Shown here: positions 44,801 to 47,749 of the stretch, in pieces | Numbering within the stretch: the stretch's first letter is position 1 | Layout of the letters: every line of letters starts with the position of its first letter | NCBI GenBank assembly: GCA_028554795.2 | Contig: CM068832.1 | Span: forward strand, 86,390,511-86,454,510 | From: Sinohyriopsis cumingii | Lineage: Eukaryota; Mollusca; Bivalvia; Unionida; Unionidae | DNA: 64,000 nucleotides | Direction: 5' to 3' | The notes under the pieces: model-generated | The model's input: only the letters and a program-made list of their open reading frames with translations | Database searches by the model: none | What the model was told of the DNA's origin: nothing | Program-made: the position numbers and the translations under genes

Positions 44801-45688
44801 ATAGAGCAGTAGTTATTTGTTTTCAATGCGAGCGAATTTTATTGTGACATCGCAATTCGCGACATCCAATCCGGTTGATACTATATCACGCATGTATGTT
44901 AGCCTCTTCCAGTCAGTATCTGAAGAAAGCTAATCCATTTAGCAGTTTATGTTTATTAAAATGTGTAGGCAATCGACACAACTGGTGTTCTTGGGTAGCT
45001 ACCGTGGGTATCAAGAACACATACTAACATTACCCTTTGGGTGTCGTGTGGGTCATAACTACTGACACACTAAGCATATGGTGTCACCACGCACTTACTC
45101 CCAGCGTCATGTTGATGATCAAAACAACTAATTATATAAACCAGTGACTTTTATTCGTTTGCGATTATAACCTTTAACAAATAGATATGGATTATTGAAA
45201 CTTTAGTCTTGTCTAACTAGTTACCTGACAGTATCTTGAGAATTCAATCATGGCCGAGCCTCAGTATCAAGGTCACAGCTGGAGTAATTGTATAATAGAG
45301 GTATATTTCCTTATCCACACTATCAACTTTAACCAAACAACTAATCTGATGGAACTAAAACAAGTTCAAACATTTCATTACAATAATCAATGGTATTGAC
45401 TATTAGTAGGAAACTGTTTCTACCGGGAAATATTAGGTGCTGTTTTGAAGTACGCTTGATATATTTAATTTACAGAAAGAAAATCGCTTTATTTCCCAAT
45501 ATCGTTATTTAAGCGACAACCATATGATATAATTCTGATAACTGTTTGACTTTATCTGCTAAATATTTTCAGTGATACAATTATTCAGGAAATGCATATT
45601 TTCCTGTATTGTACATACAAGTAACTTTAATTATTGTCTTTCTCTTTTCAGCTATGGCGGCCAGCACGTCACATTAAGGGACAACTAA
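7156..45688 (+). CDS. SAMHD1: SAMHD1-like HD-domain dNTP triphosphohydrolase, 15 recognised exons
   Basis: Exons: 7156-7179, 7340-7500, 14889-15013, 16006-16082, 17291-17410, 22030-22086, 23399-23575, 27710-27801, 29576-29635, 30320-30429, 32504-32542, 34449-34511, 35145-35249, 39143-39276, 45652-45688. SAMHD1 cleaves dNTPs to deoxynucleoside and triphosphate and is switched on by GTP/dNTP binding and tetramerisation. Visible: the metal ligands of human H167, H206/D207 and D311 (HTRFAHS, CHDIGHGPFSH, DVDKWDY); the allosteric-site D137, Q142 and R145 ([14 protein letters not shown]); histidines matching H210 and H233. Human D218 is replaced by Glu. The C-lobe is recognisable ([25 protein letters not shown]). 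About 460 codons, with no SAM domain seen. Exon phases agree except around exon 10, which needs two one-base shifts, and the phase-1 to phase-0 join from exon 10 to exon 11, where an exon may be missing. Identity is firm; whether the gene is functional is open. Confidence 0.85.
7256..7312. repeat. (CATA)n microsatellite in intron 1
   Basis: About 14 CATA units fill much of the 160-bp first intron, ending only 27 bp before the exon 2 acceptor. Confidence 0.9.
7340..7500 (+). CDS. SAMHD1: SAMHD1-like exon 2: HD core start, allosteric site, first HD histidine
   Basis: Acceptor ATGTTACAG, donor GTATGT, phases 0 to 2. It encodes [20 protein letters not shown], then [12 protein letters not shown] and [14 protein letters not shown]. 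The D-T-x-x-F-Q-R-L-R run carries the equivalents of D137, Q142 and R145, and RFAHS carries those of R164 and H167. Human N119 and H125 of the nucleotide-binding rim are Leu and Met here, so allosteric control may differ. Confidence 0.95.
7813..7823 (+). repeat. Target-site duplication, left copy (SINE at 7824)
   Basis: TTTAAGAGAGA is repeated identically at 8134-8144. Confidence 0.85.
7824..8133 (+). mobile_element. tRNA-derived SINE, family 1, copy 2 (intron 2)
   Basis: Same structure as the copy at 1795: tRNA-like head with GCTTAGTGGTTAGAGCA (A box) and GGTTCGATCC (B box), the shared body (TGGTACTAACAGCTG and CATGATCCCCTATAAACTG) and a tail CGTTAAAAATCCAAATCACACACA with a short CG run. 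It is flanked by perfect 11-bp target-site duplications. Confidence 0.9.
8134..8144 (+). repeat. Target-site duplication, right copy (SINE at 7824)
   Basis: Identical to 7813-7823. Confidence 0.85.
8145..10228. other. Intron 2 sequence, poly(T) run, otherwise featureless
   Basis: Contains a run of 32 T at 8434-8465, possibly the tail of a retroposed element on the minus strand, though I see no body for one. Nothing else is recognisable; the small open frames (8546-8773, 9185-9457) have no features of genes. Confidence 0.5.
10229..10518. repeat. 58-bp tandem repeat, five units
   Basis: Five units of 58 bp with the core GAACGAAATAACAGTTGAAA and ATTACCATTGAACTACCAAAG. Units 1 to 3 and 5 are close to each other and unit 4 is more diverged. 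Confidence 0.9.
11652..12071 (+). pseudogene. LINE copy 1: endonuclease N-terminal fragment
   Basis: Frame starting [11 protein letters not shown] with the APE glutamate motif LQETRL, matching the first part of the intact protein at 40834. It ends early because one base of the GAG codon seen in the other copy at about 41203 is missing here. Confidence 0.85.
12089..12841 (+). pseudogene. LINE copy 1: endonuclease C-terminal half and linker
   Basis: Continues the endonuclease with [23 protein letters not shown] and the catalytic TDHSLV motif, then the linker to reverse transcriptase. It ends at a TAG where the intact copy has GAG. Confidence 0.85.
12938..13165 (+). pseudogene. LINE copy 1: reverse transcriptase start
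   Basis: Encodes [19 protein letters not shown] and [14 protein letters not shown], the first conserved RT block, and stops at TAG 13163-13165 where the intact copy reads CAG. Confidence 0.85.
13337..13867 (+). pseudogene. LINE copy 1: RT fingers/palm fragment
   Basis: Carries [19 protein letters not shown] and [11 protein letters not shown], the first palm aspartate, before running out of frame near 13561. Confidence 0.8.
13750..14586 (+). pseudogene. LINE copy 1: RT palm, thumb and C-terminal domain
   Basis: A 278-codon frame with the catalytic [43 protein letters not shown] and the C-terminal [16 protein letters not shown] and [18 protein letters not shown]. It ends at the same position as the intact protein. 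Confidence 0.85.
14889..15013 (+). CDS. SAMHD1: SAMHD1-like exon 3: second HD motif
   Basis: Acceptor CATTTCAG, donor GTAAAT, phases 2 to 1. Encodes [13 protein letters not shown], a [19 protein letters not shown] segment and the H-D pair equal to human H206/D207. The last G begins the glycine completed in exon 4. Confidence 0.95.
15142..15198. repeat. (TA)n microsatellite
   Basis: 57 bp of pure TA in intron 3. Confidence 0.95.
15349..15710. repeat. Trinucleotide-rich tract (AAT/AGA/ATT/AGT)
   Basis: Successive runs of AAT, AGA/AAGAAC, ATT and AGT units, with CACAAAACATCAACAATGCCAATAG-type sequence repeated around 15330 and 15413. The long open frames here are artefacts of the trinucleotides. 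Confidence 0.9.
16006..16082 (+). CDS. SAMHD1: SAMHD1-like exon 4: GHGPFSH active-site loop
   Basis: Acceptor TTCTAAAG, donor GTAAGA, phases 1 to 0. Encodes [16 protein letters not shown] and GDKVGSKLK. The first His is the H210 equivalent; the residue at human D218 is Glu. Confidence 0.95.
16112..16350 (+). mobile_element. tRNA-derived SINE, family 1, copy 3, 5'-truncated
   Basis: Starts within the body at GGCGCTCAGCATTAAGAGG and shares CATGATGCCCCCAGTGCTAG and GCTACGTTAAATAGCCAAATCACA with the other two copies; the tRNA-like head is missing. It ends in a (CA)n/(CG) run. It begins only about 30 bp after the exon 4 donor. Confidence 0.85.
17291..17410 (+). CDS. SAMHD1: SAMHD1-like exon 5: helical segment with H233 equivalent
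   Basis: Acceptor TCTGTTTCAG, donor GTATAT, 40 codons in phase 0. Begins [15 protein letters not shown]; the first His aligns with H233 of human THEQGS. The rest, [19 protein letters not shown], is a charged helix region. Confidence 0.9.
18255..18506 (-). CDS. Unidentified small open frame with GC-rich upstream segment
   Basis: An 83-codon minus-strand frame starts with ATG at 18506 in the context GAAAATGGCG. Upstream (18520-18560) are CGCGCGGTCGAC and GGGCGGAGC-like sequences, which stand out in AT-rich surroundings. The peptide ([14 protein letters not shown] start) matches nothing I know. It may be part of an unnamed mobile element rather than a gene. Confidence 0.2.
   Translation of the reverse strand: MACLVKIEICSHIVNECALQQLFHLIWSEYILIFCFDSTKVCEFGLDSSVQIIQEIHRIEVAREKLVYVCKYVSISVIECLKS
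18723..18841. repeat. Foldback element: 55-58 bp arms with a 6-base loop
   Basis: Left arm 18723-18780 (starts GGTTACAACATTTGTATGG, ends ATACTGCAC) and right arm 18787-18841 (GTGCAGTATTCATTCCG to ATGCAGTAACC) are near-complete reverse complements, with roughly 48 of 55 positions pairing, around the loop AAGTTC. It could be a short foldback transposon or the source of a long hairpin RNA. Confidence 0.85.
19715..19742. repeat. (TC)n microsatellite
   Basis: 28 bp of TC; a GA run lies at 19834-19847, beyond the small inverted repeat, so the two runs can also pair. Confidence 0.9.
19746..19809. repeat. Imperfect inverted repeat
   Basis: ATCATCGTACGAAAATCC at 19746-19763 pairs with GGATTTTCG...TACGATGAT at 19783-19809, with a nine-base bulge on the right arm. 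Confidence 0.7.
20195..20455 (-). repeat. Unnamed dispersed repeat, copy 1
   Basis: Its reverse complement aligns with 37640-37850, sharing GCAACTGTGTATTGACCG, CATATTTG-CCTTTGAA-GGA-TTAAGA, TGATATACCAC and CATTAAAAGGA/CGTTAAAAGGA segments. It also contains its own inverted copy of CAATGATATACCAC (20335 and 20419). No coding capacity. Confidence 0.7.
20465..20522. repeat. (AT)n microsatellite
   Basis: 58 bp of AT at the edge of the dispersed repeat. Confidence 0.95.
21351..21410. repeat. (AT)n microsatellite
   Basis: 60 bp of pure AT in intron 5. Confidence 0.95.
22030..22086 (+). CDS. SAMHD1: SAMHD1-like exon 6
   Basis: Acceptor TTTGCACAG, donor GTAAAA, 19 codons in phase 0. Encodes [19 protein letters not shown], matching the human KGRPENKSFLYEIVSN region, with a Lys-rich insertion before Y-M-F. 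Confidence 0.85.
22297..22530 (+). mobile_element. tRNA-derived SINE-like element, family 2, copy 1
   Basis: Head GTTGCCGAGTGGTCTAACC and GTTGGTTCTAGTC resemble tRNA A and B boxes. The body shares TTCTTACAGCCATTTCTCGTATTCTTCCTCCAC and the tail TTAAAACCCGCCACAAC...AACAAC with the copy at 37069. The tail type GGCGTTAAACCCCAAAAC is common in molluscan SINEs. Confidence 0.65.
22649..22750. repeat. Two-unit tandem repeat of about 51 bp
   Basis: GATATGAGATAATTACTGTC and CGGAG(A/G)GTGTG(G/T)CCGTAT(G/A)AGGGTG occur twice in a row. Confidence 0.75.
23399..23575 (+). CDS. SAMHD1: SAMHD1-like exon 7: third HD motif DVDKWDY
   Basis: Acceptor ATTTCAG, donor GTAAGT, 59 codons in phase 0. Encodes [20 protein letters not shown], with the D311, K312, Y315 and D319 equivalents, then [13 protein letters not shown]. 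The acceptor tract is mostly (TTA)n rather than a normal pyrimidine run. Confidence 0.95.
23576..27709. other. Intron 7
   Basis: A 4.1-kb AT-rich intron with an (ATT)n run at 26310-26362, a short triplication of TGTAACAATAA at 24874-24905 and a dispersed repeat at 25000-25205. No coding sequence recognised; the frame at 27038-27274 has no supporting motif. Confidence 0.5.
25000..25205 (+). repeat. Unnamed dispersed repeat 2, copy 1
   Basis: Aligns with 33740-33955: shared GAGCACTTTGCAATTCC / GAACACTTTGTAATCCC, ATGATTTCACAGACTGAACTTAAA, and ACCTAGGACGCAATAGAATT / ACCTAAGACACAATAAAATG. Clearly decayed; family unknown. Confidence 0.65.
27710..27801 (+). CDS. SAMHD1: SAMHD1-like exon 8
   Basis: Acceptor CTTTTCCAG, donor GTAACG, phases 0 to 2. 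Encodes [17 protein letters not shown] and [13 protein letters not shown], matching human [20 protein letters not shown]. The final AT is completed by the G of exon 9 to give Met. Reading through the donor would hit a stop at once, so the splice is required. Confidence 0.9.
29576..29635 (+). CDS. SAMHD1: SAMHD1-like exon 9
   Basis: Acceptor CTGTTTCAG, donor GTAACA, phases 2 to 2. Encodes [20 protein letters not shown], which matches the human MITDAFLKADDY start. The segment corresponding to human ISTAIDDMEAY is not found here or in the next intron, leaving the region about 14 residues short. Confidence 0.75.
30320..30429 (+). CDS. SAMHD1: SAMHD1-like exon 10, reading frame shifted twice
   Basis: Acceptor TGTTTTTAG, likely donor GTATGA. 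Both ends are in the frame set by exon 9 (W-K near the start, [13 protein letters not shown] near the end, matching human KQIEYRNLFKYVGE). The middle, [12 protein letters not shown], which matches human DPKLKDAREIL, lies in another frame, and the entry frame meets a TAA. One extra A in the run at 30323 and one missing A in the run at 30387 would explain this. It could be uncorrected homopolymer error in the assembly or real decay. Confidence 0.65.
30550..30889. repeat. Local tandem duplication with internal length difference
   Basis: Units 30550-30687 and 30689-30889. Both begin CACAAATAACAACAGAAAC and end CATCTTCGTCGTCATGCTC and are essentially identical over about 55 and 70 bp at the two ends. 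The second unit has about 63 bp more in the middle. Confidence 0.9.
30890..32503. other. Intron between exons 10 and 11
   Basis: Only an (AT)n run at 32044-32088 is recognisable. An exon of length 3n+2 may be hidden between 30430 and 32503, because exon 10 ends in phase 1 and exon 11 must start in phase 0; I did not find it. Confidence 0.4.
32044..32088. repeat. (AT)n microsatellite
   Basis: 45 bp of AT. Confidence 0.95.
32504..32542 (+). CDS. SAMHD1: SAMHD1-like exon 11 (short linker exon)
   Basis: Acceptor TTTTGCAG, donor GTATGA. Read in phase 0 it gives [13 protein letters not shown], which joins in frame to exon 12. The other two frames contain stops or do not fit exon 12. It matches the acidic/basic linker before the C-lobe in position rather than in sequence. 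Confidence 0.65.
32936..33310. repeat. Decayed minisatellite, unit about 55-60 bp
   Basis: Six or seven diverged units of the pattern GTCTAG(C/T)TTACATTTGGTCAACCGGAG(A/G)ANATACTAC can be followed from TTGGTCAACCGGAGAAGATAC at 32936 to CTGGTCATTCCAGGTGGCATACGAC. Confidence 0.7.
33740..33955 (+). repeat. Unnamed dispersed repeat 2, copy 2
   Basis: The partner of 25000-25205 in the same orientation; see that entry for the shared segments. Confidence 0.65.
34063..34108. repeat. (CATA)n microsatellite
   Basis: About 11 units with one CGTA variant. Confidence 0.9.
34449..34511 (+). CDS. SAMHD1: SAMHD1-like exon 12
   Basis: Acceptor ATATTTAG, donor GTATGT, 21 codons in phase 0. Encodes [14 protein letters not shown] and KDEVEVL, matching the human KLKAEDFIVDVI segment. 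Confidence 0.85.
35145..35249 (+). CDS. SAMHD1: SAMHD1-like exon 13: C-lobe MDYGxxxKNP motif
   Basis: Acceptor TTTTTTTGTAG, donor GTATGT, 35 codons in phase 0. Encodes [20 protein letters not shown], the equivalent of human INMDYGMQEKNPIDHVSFY, then [15 protein letters not shown]. Confidence 0.95.
37069..37321 (+). mobile_element. tRNA-derived SINE-like element, family 2, copy 2
   Basis: Head GGGTTGCCAAGTGGTCTGAAG, body with GGTTCTTACCCGGGGTTTCC and CGAATTCGTCCTCCACTAAT, and tail ATGGCGTTAAACCCCAAAAC followed by a (CAA)-rich end. It aligns with 22297-22530. No clear target-site duplication. Confidence 0.7.
37640..37850 (+). repeat. Unnamed dispersed repeat, copy 2
   Basis: Matches the reverse complement of 20195-20455. 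The best block is GCAACTGTGTATTGACCG near 37813-37830. Confidence 0.7.
38755..38817. repeat. (TA)n microsatellite
   Basis: 63 bp of TA. Confidence 0.95.
39143..39276 (+). CDS. SAMHD1: SAMHD1-like exon 14: C-terminal lobe
   Basis: Acceptor GCATTACAG, donor GTTTGT, phases 0 to 2. Encodes [20 protein letters not shown] and [20 protein letters not shown], matching human [20 protein letters not shown] and the following helix. Confidence 0.95.
40303..40560 (+). CDS. LINE copy 2: possible small ORF1
   Basis: An 85-codon frame ([20 protein letters not shown] start) in the leader. The broken copy keeps the first 40 or so residues of the same frame. RTE-like elements often have a small ORF1 of unclear role. 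No motif is recognisable, and overlapping minus-strand frames of similar length make the call weak. Confidence 0.25.
   Translation: MESLRRYDIDFNVIPATPATPLVPSCIGIRRSLGHTSCVERGDLLHGQQLILHTTLPRLHSSTGEDTPASSYGVGTTREVAVYRF
40834..43770 (+). CDS. LINE copy 2: endonuclease-reverse transcriptase, 978 codons, intact
   Basis: The protein nicks target DNA and copies the element RNA at the nick. APE endonuclease about 1-250: catalytic Glu in LQETRL (37), [10 protein letters not shown] (141-150), [11 protein letters not shown] (209-219), TDHSLV (238-243). Reverse transcriptase about 480-800: [31 protein letters not shown] (579), FIDLTKAFD with the first palm Asp (614), [14 protein letters not shown] and FADDAA (733-738). 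C-terminal domain: [18 protein letters not shown] and [13 protein letters not shown]. The frame is open for some 30 codons upstream of the ATG and spells [10 protein letters not shown], the usual first APE strand, so translation may begin before 40834, perhaps by reinitiation. No missing catalytic residue seen. Clade uncertain, RTE-like suspected. Confidence 0.9.
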   Translation: MCPGLTTDLQQIDDARKTAVIDRELSRLNIDIACLQETRLAASGTIREANYTFFWQGKPLDEPRQHGVGFAVKNTLIAFIEPPSSGTERILALRLSTSLGPVNIFSVYAPTLYSTYEEKDKFYEALDQAISSIPNNESLYLLGDFNARVGADHEAWSTCLGFYGRGKINENGQRLLEMCCSHSLCVTNTFFKCKEIHQVSWRHPRSRHWHQLDLVITRRAELASVLLTRSYHSADCDTDHSLVASKVRILPKKLHHAKKKGHPRINTYCASNPEKTQQFISKLKEALTKVTPDDTIDSKWSHIRDSVYKSAITAYGKRERKNVDWYEANWEEMEPVTEAKRKALLAYKAAPSPRTLQALRIARNNAQKTARRYANTYWLNLCNSIQTAADTGDTRGMYEGIKKATGPPSYKTAPLKSKTGEVITDQGKQLQRWVEHYLELYATQNNVTGTALDAIPDLPVMEELDTQPTLEELGKAIDCLACGKAPGSDGIPPEVLKSGKPALLQPLHTLLCLCWEQGYIPQDMRDANIVTLYKNKGDRSDCNNYRGISLLSIVGKAFARVALARLQILASRVYPESQCGFRAGRSTVDMIFSLRQLQEKCREQRMPLYIAFIDLTKAFDMVSRSGLFRLLQKIGCPPRLLAVIMSFHENMHSTVCFNGATSEAFPVVSGVKQGCVLAPTLFAIFFSMLLQYAFKDCSEGVYIHTRADGKLFNVARLRAKTKVTEVLIRELLFADDAALTSHTEDGLQQLVCCLSHACKEFGLTISLKKTNVMAQDTDAPPSVSIDGYNLEVVENFTYLGSNISSSLSIDFEVGGRIAKAAAVMARLNQRVWNNPNLTEKTKLRVYQACVLSSLLYSSETWTTYARHERKLNSFHLRCLRRILHIQWQDKVPNIEVLERANMNSMFSILSERRLRWLGHVKRMDPGRIPKDLLYGELAEGARPTGRPHLRYKDVCKKDMKTANINVNDWESCANNRSS
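43913..45651. other. End of intron 14
   Basis: 1.7 kb between the LINE and the last coding exon; no recognisable repeat or open frame. Confidence 0.5.
45652..45688 (+). CDS. SAMHD1: SAMHD1-like exon 15 with stop codon
   Basis: Acceptor TCTCTTTTCAG. The AG from exon 14 plus C gives Ser, then [11 protein letters not shown] and TAA at 45686-45688. The frame fit and a strong acceptor support it, but the short sequence has no family match. No AATAAA is visible within about 200 bp downstream. Confidence 0.55.
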
Positions 45689-45861
45689 ATTGCTCGCATG
45701 TCGTCAATTGATTTGGTTGAGTTACCATACTTTGTTTATATATAGTACAATCAAGTAAAGCTTTGTTTCTTTCTACTCGTAATTAATCACAGCTGGATAT
45801 TGTTGATTTCAAAGTGCATTATCAGCCTATTGATAGCCTGTATTGCTTTTATCTTATCCAG

Positions 45862-45862
45862 T

Positions 45863-45956
<94 letters not shown>
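45862..45956. repeat. (TTA)n then (TA)n microsatellite
   Basis: TTA units from 45862 pass into 72 bp of TA (45885-45956), about 170 bp after the stop codon. Confidence 0.95.
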
Positions 45957-45960
<4 letters not shown>

Positions 45961-46285
45961 CGATATTTATTTATTGGACTTTATCTTTATGGCATGATTA
46001 CACAATGTCAAAACTTTATTTTCCTAAATGAAATAGTAGGAGCAAAAGTCTCAACAAATTCTCAATAGTGATATGCAAGGAAAAATATTTACAAAACCAA
46101 GCTGAAGGAAATTTTAAATTTATCTCCTAAACTGGCATTTGCTGTATAATGTGTGTTTTTTTTCTTCTTTTTTGTGTGTGTGGGGTGTTCTCCCTTATTT
46201 GATATTCTCAGACCAGTACAGGGGTCCACATTGCCCTACTTGTATGGTTGCCAAAGCTTAATGTCATTTTAGCTGTTATTGTATG

Positions 46286-46377
46286 TGTTGCTATATGTAT
46301 ATTGTGTGTGTTGCTATATGTATATTGTGTGTGTTGCTATATGTATATTGTGTGTGTTGCTATATGTATATTGTTTA
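46286..46377. repeat. 23-bp tandem repeat, four units
   Basis: Four copies of TGTTGCTATATGTATATTG plus TGTG, nearly identical, followed by two copies of TTAATATAGTAGTATTTG. Confidence 0.9.
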
Positions 46378-46829
46378 TTAATATAGTAGTATTTGTTAAT
46401 ATAGTAGTATTTGTTTGTTTATTATATTTTTGTTGTTATTACTTTTTTTGCATATTTTTTTAAATAATTATTTATTCTAAGTATACGTCATCTTCAAGAA
46501 TATATTTCTGCTTCATGCGTCTCTTTTTCTCTCTTTTTGTGCTTTTTTCTCTCATCTTGTCTTCTTTTCCATTCCCTTTTTAGCTCAGTGTTTTGTTTCC
46601 TTTCCCTCTTTCAGATTGTGGTGATGTACATGTTTCTGTTGCTTGGATAGTCATTTCTACTGGTTTCAATTCTTCTTTGTTGGTTTTCTTTTTCCTTGTT
46701 GGTGCTGTCATTGGTTTTTCTATCATCTGTAGTAATGCTCTTTTATAGGATACTCTTCTGTCGCAAATGGGTGTCGTTGTGGGTGACGTTGATAATATTG
46801 GGGTTACGCTTAATTCCGTAGTTGTTGTT

Positions 46830-47108
46830 TTAGTAGCTTCCGGTTAATTCCGTTGTTATTGCTGTTGTACATTGTAATGATATGTTTGGCTGTACTTCCT
46901 CTTCTTCTTGTCTGCGTCCCTGAGTTATCGTTGTGATTGTTGTTTCTTTCTGGTTTTTCCTTTGCGGTTGTTGTTTTCGTTGTTTATTTACGTGTTGTCT
47001 CTTGTACTTAGACCCTTCATTTTTGTTCGGGTATTTCTGAGGTGTATGCCCGTTCGCATTTACGATGGTATATACACCCTTTATACCATGACTTGACCAG
47101 AAGTCCAT
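46830..47108 (-). pseudogene. LINE ORF1 fragment, basic Gln/Lys-rich part
   Basis: A 92-codon frame rich in K, Q, N and T (NKQRKQQPQRKNQKE) inside the ORF1 remnant. Confidence 0.5.
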
Positions 47109-47173
47109 GAAGAAAACAAGCTGGTTTTATCTTGGTTGCTTCATTTTTTTTTCTAGAAGCCTCGTTTCATTCT

Positions 47174-47425
47174 TTATGGGGTGAGTGAAATAATGTCCAT
47201 TTTTACATGTATTACTTTTATTTTCAGCTTTTCCTCAAGCCTCTTGACTATCGCCTCTACGGGAATCTCTATTGGAATATCCGATATATGAATCTCTATT
47301 GTTCTCTTCTTGATATTTATTCGTATTGGCTCAGGATCTTTTATCATTACGGTTTCTCCTGCGATTTCCATTTTTCCATATGGGGAGAATTGGCTTATTT
47401 CCCTTTGGTCTAAGTAACCATCCAT
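47174..47425 (-). pseudogene. LINE ORF1 fragment, RRM-like part
   Basis: An 83-codon frame; the alternating strand and helix pattern (TIEIHISDIPIEIPVEAIVK, then RLEEKLKIKVIHVKMDII) looks like an RNA-recognition fold. Confidence 0.55.
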
Positions 47426-47749
47426 TAAATCCCTTTCTGTTTAGTGAGTATGTTAGTCCTATGAAATCCTTGTTTAAAAGTTGTAATGCTGTTAGGATTC
47501 GTGAACAGCTCGGTCAATTCTCTAATGGTATTTTGGAGACATCAATCTCTCGAGCTCCCGCTTTGTAGGTACATTATAAATATTCGCCATCCTCTGTCTT
47601 AATTCGCTTGGTATGGAAGTATTGTTCAAGTTCAGAGAGTTCTCTGTGTGATGTCATCATGCTTGTGTGATGTGTGTCGCTGAGTACTTTTCAGAAGTTG
47701 TAATAATATTCTTCTTTAAATGTATATTCCTTGTAAATGTAGAATAATG

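Larger units (their letters stand above)
46480..47720 (-). mobile_element. L1/Tx1-type LINE, ORF1 fragment
   Basis: Read on the minus strand it begins around 47720 (MTSHRELSELEQYF, then MANIYNVPTKRELERL), passes an RRM-like part (RINIKKRTIEIHISDIPIEI, VEAIVKRLEEKLKIKVIHVK), and then a low-complexity Lys/Gln/Arg/Thr-rich C-terminal part ending near 46490. This is the order of an L1/Tx1-like ORF1 nucleic-acid-binding protein. Several stops and shifts break it. No ORF2 follows. It starts directly after the 3' UTR of the neighbouring copy. Confidence 0.65.

Noticed and set aside
45800-46031. Frames of alternating Ile and Tyr
   Set aside because: Translation of the TA microsatellite after the gene.
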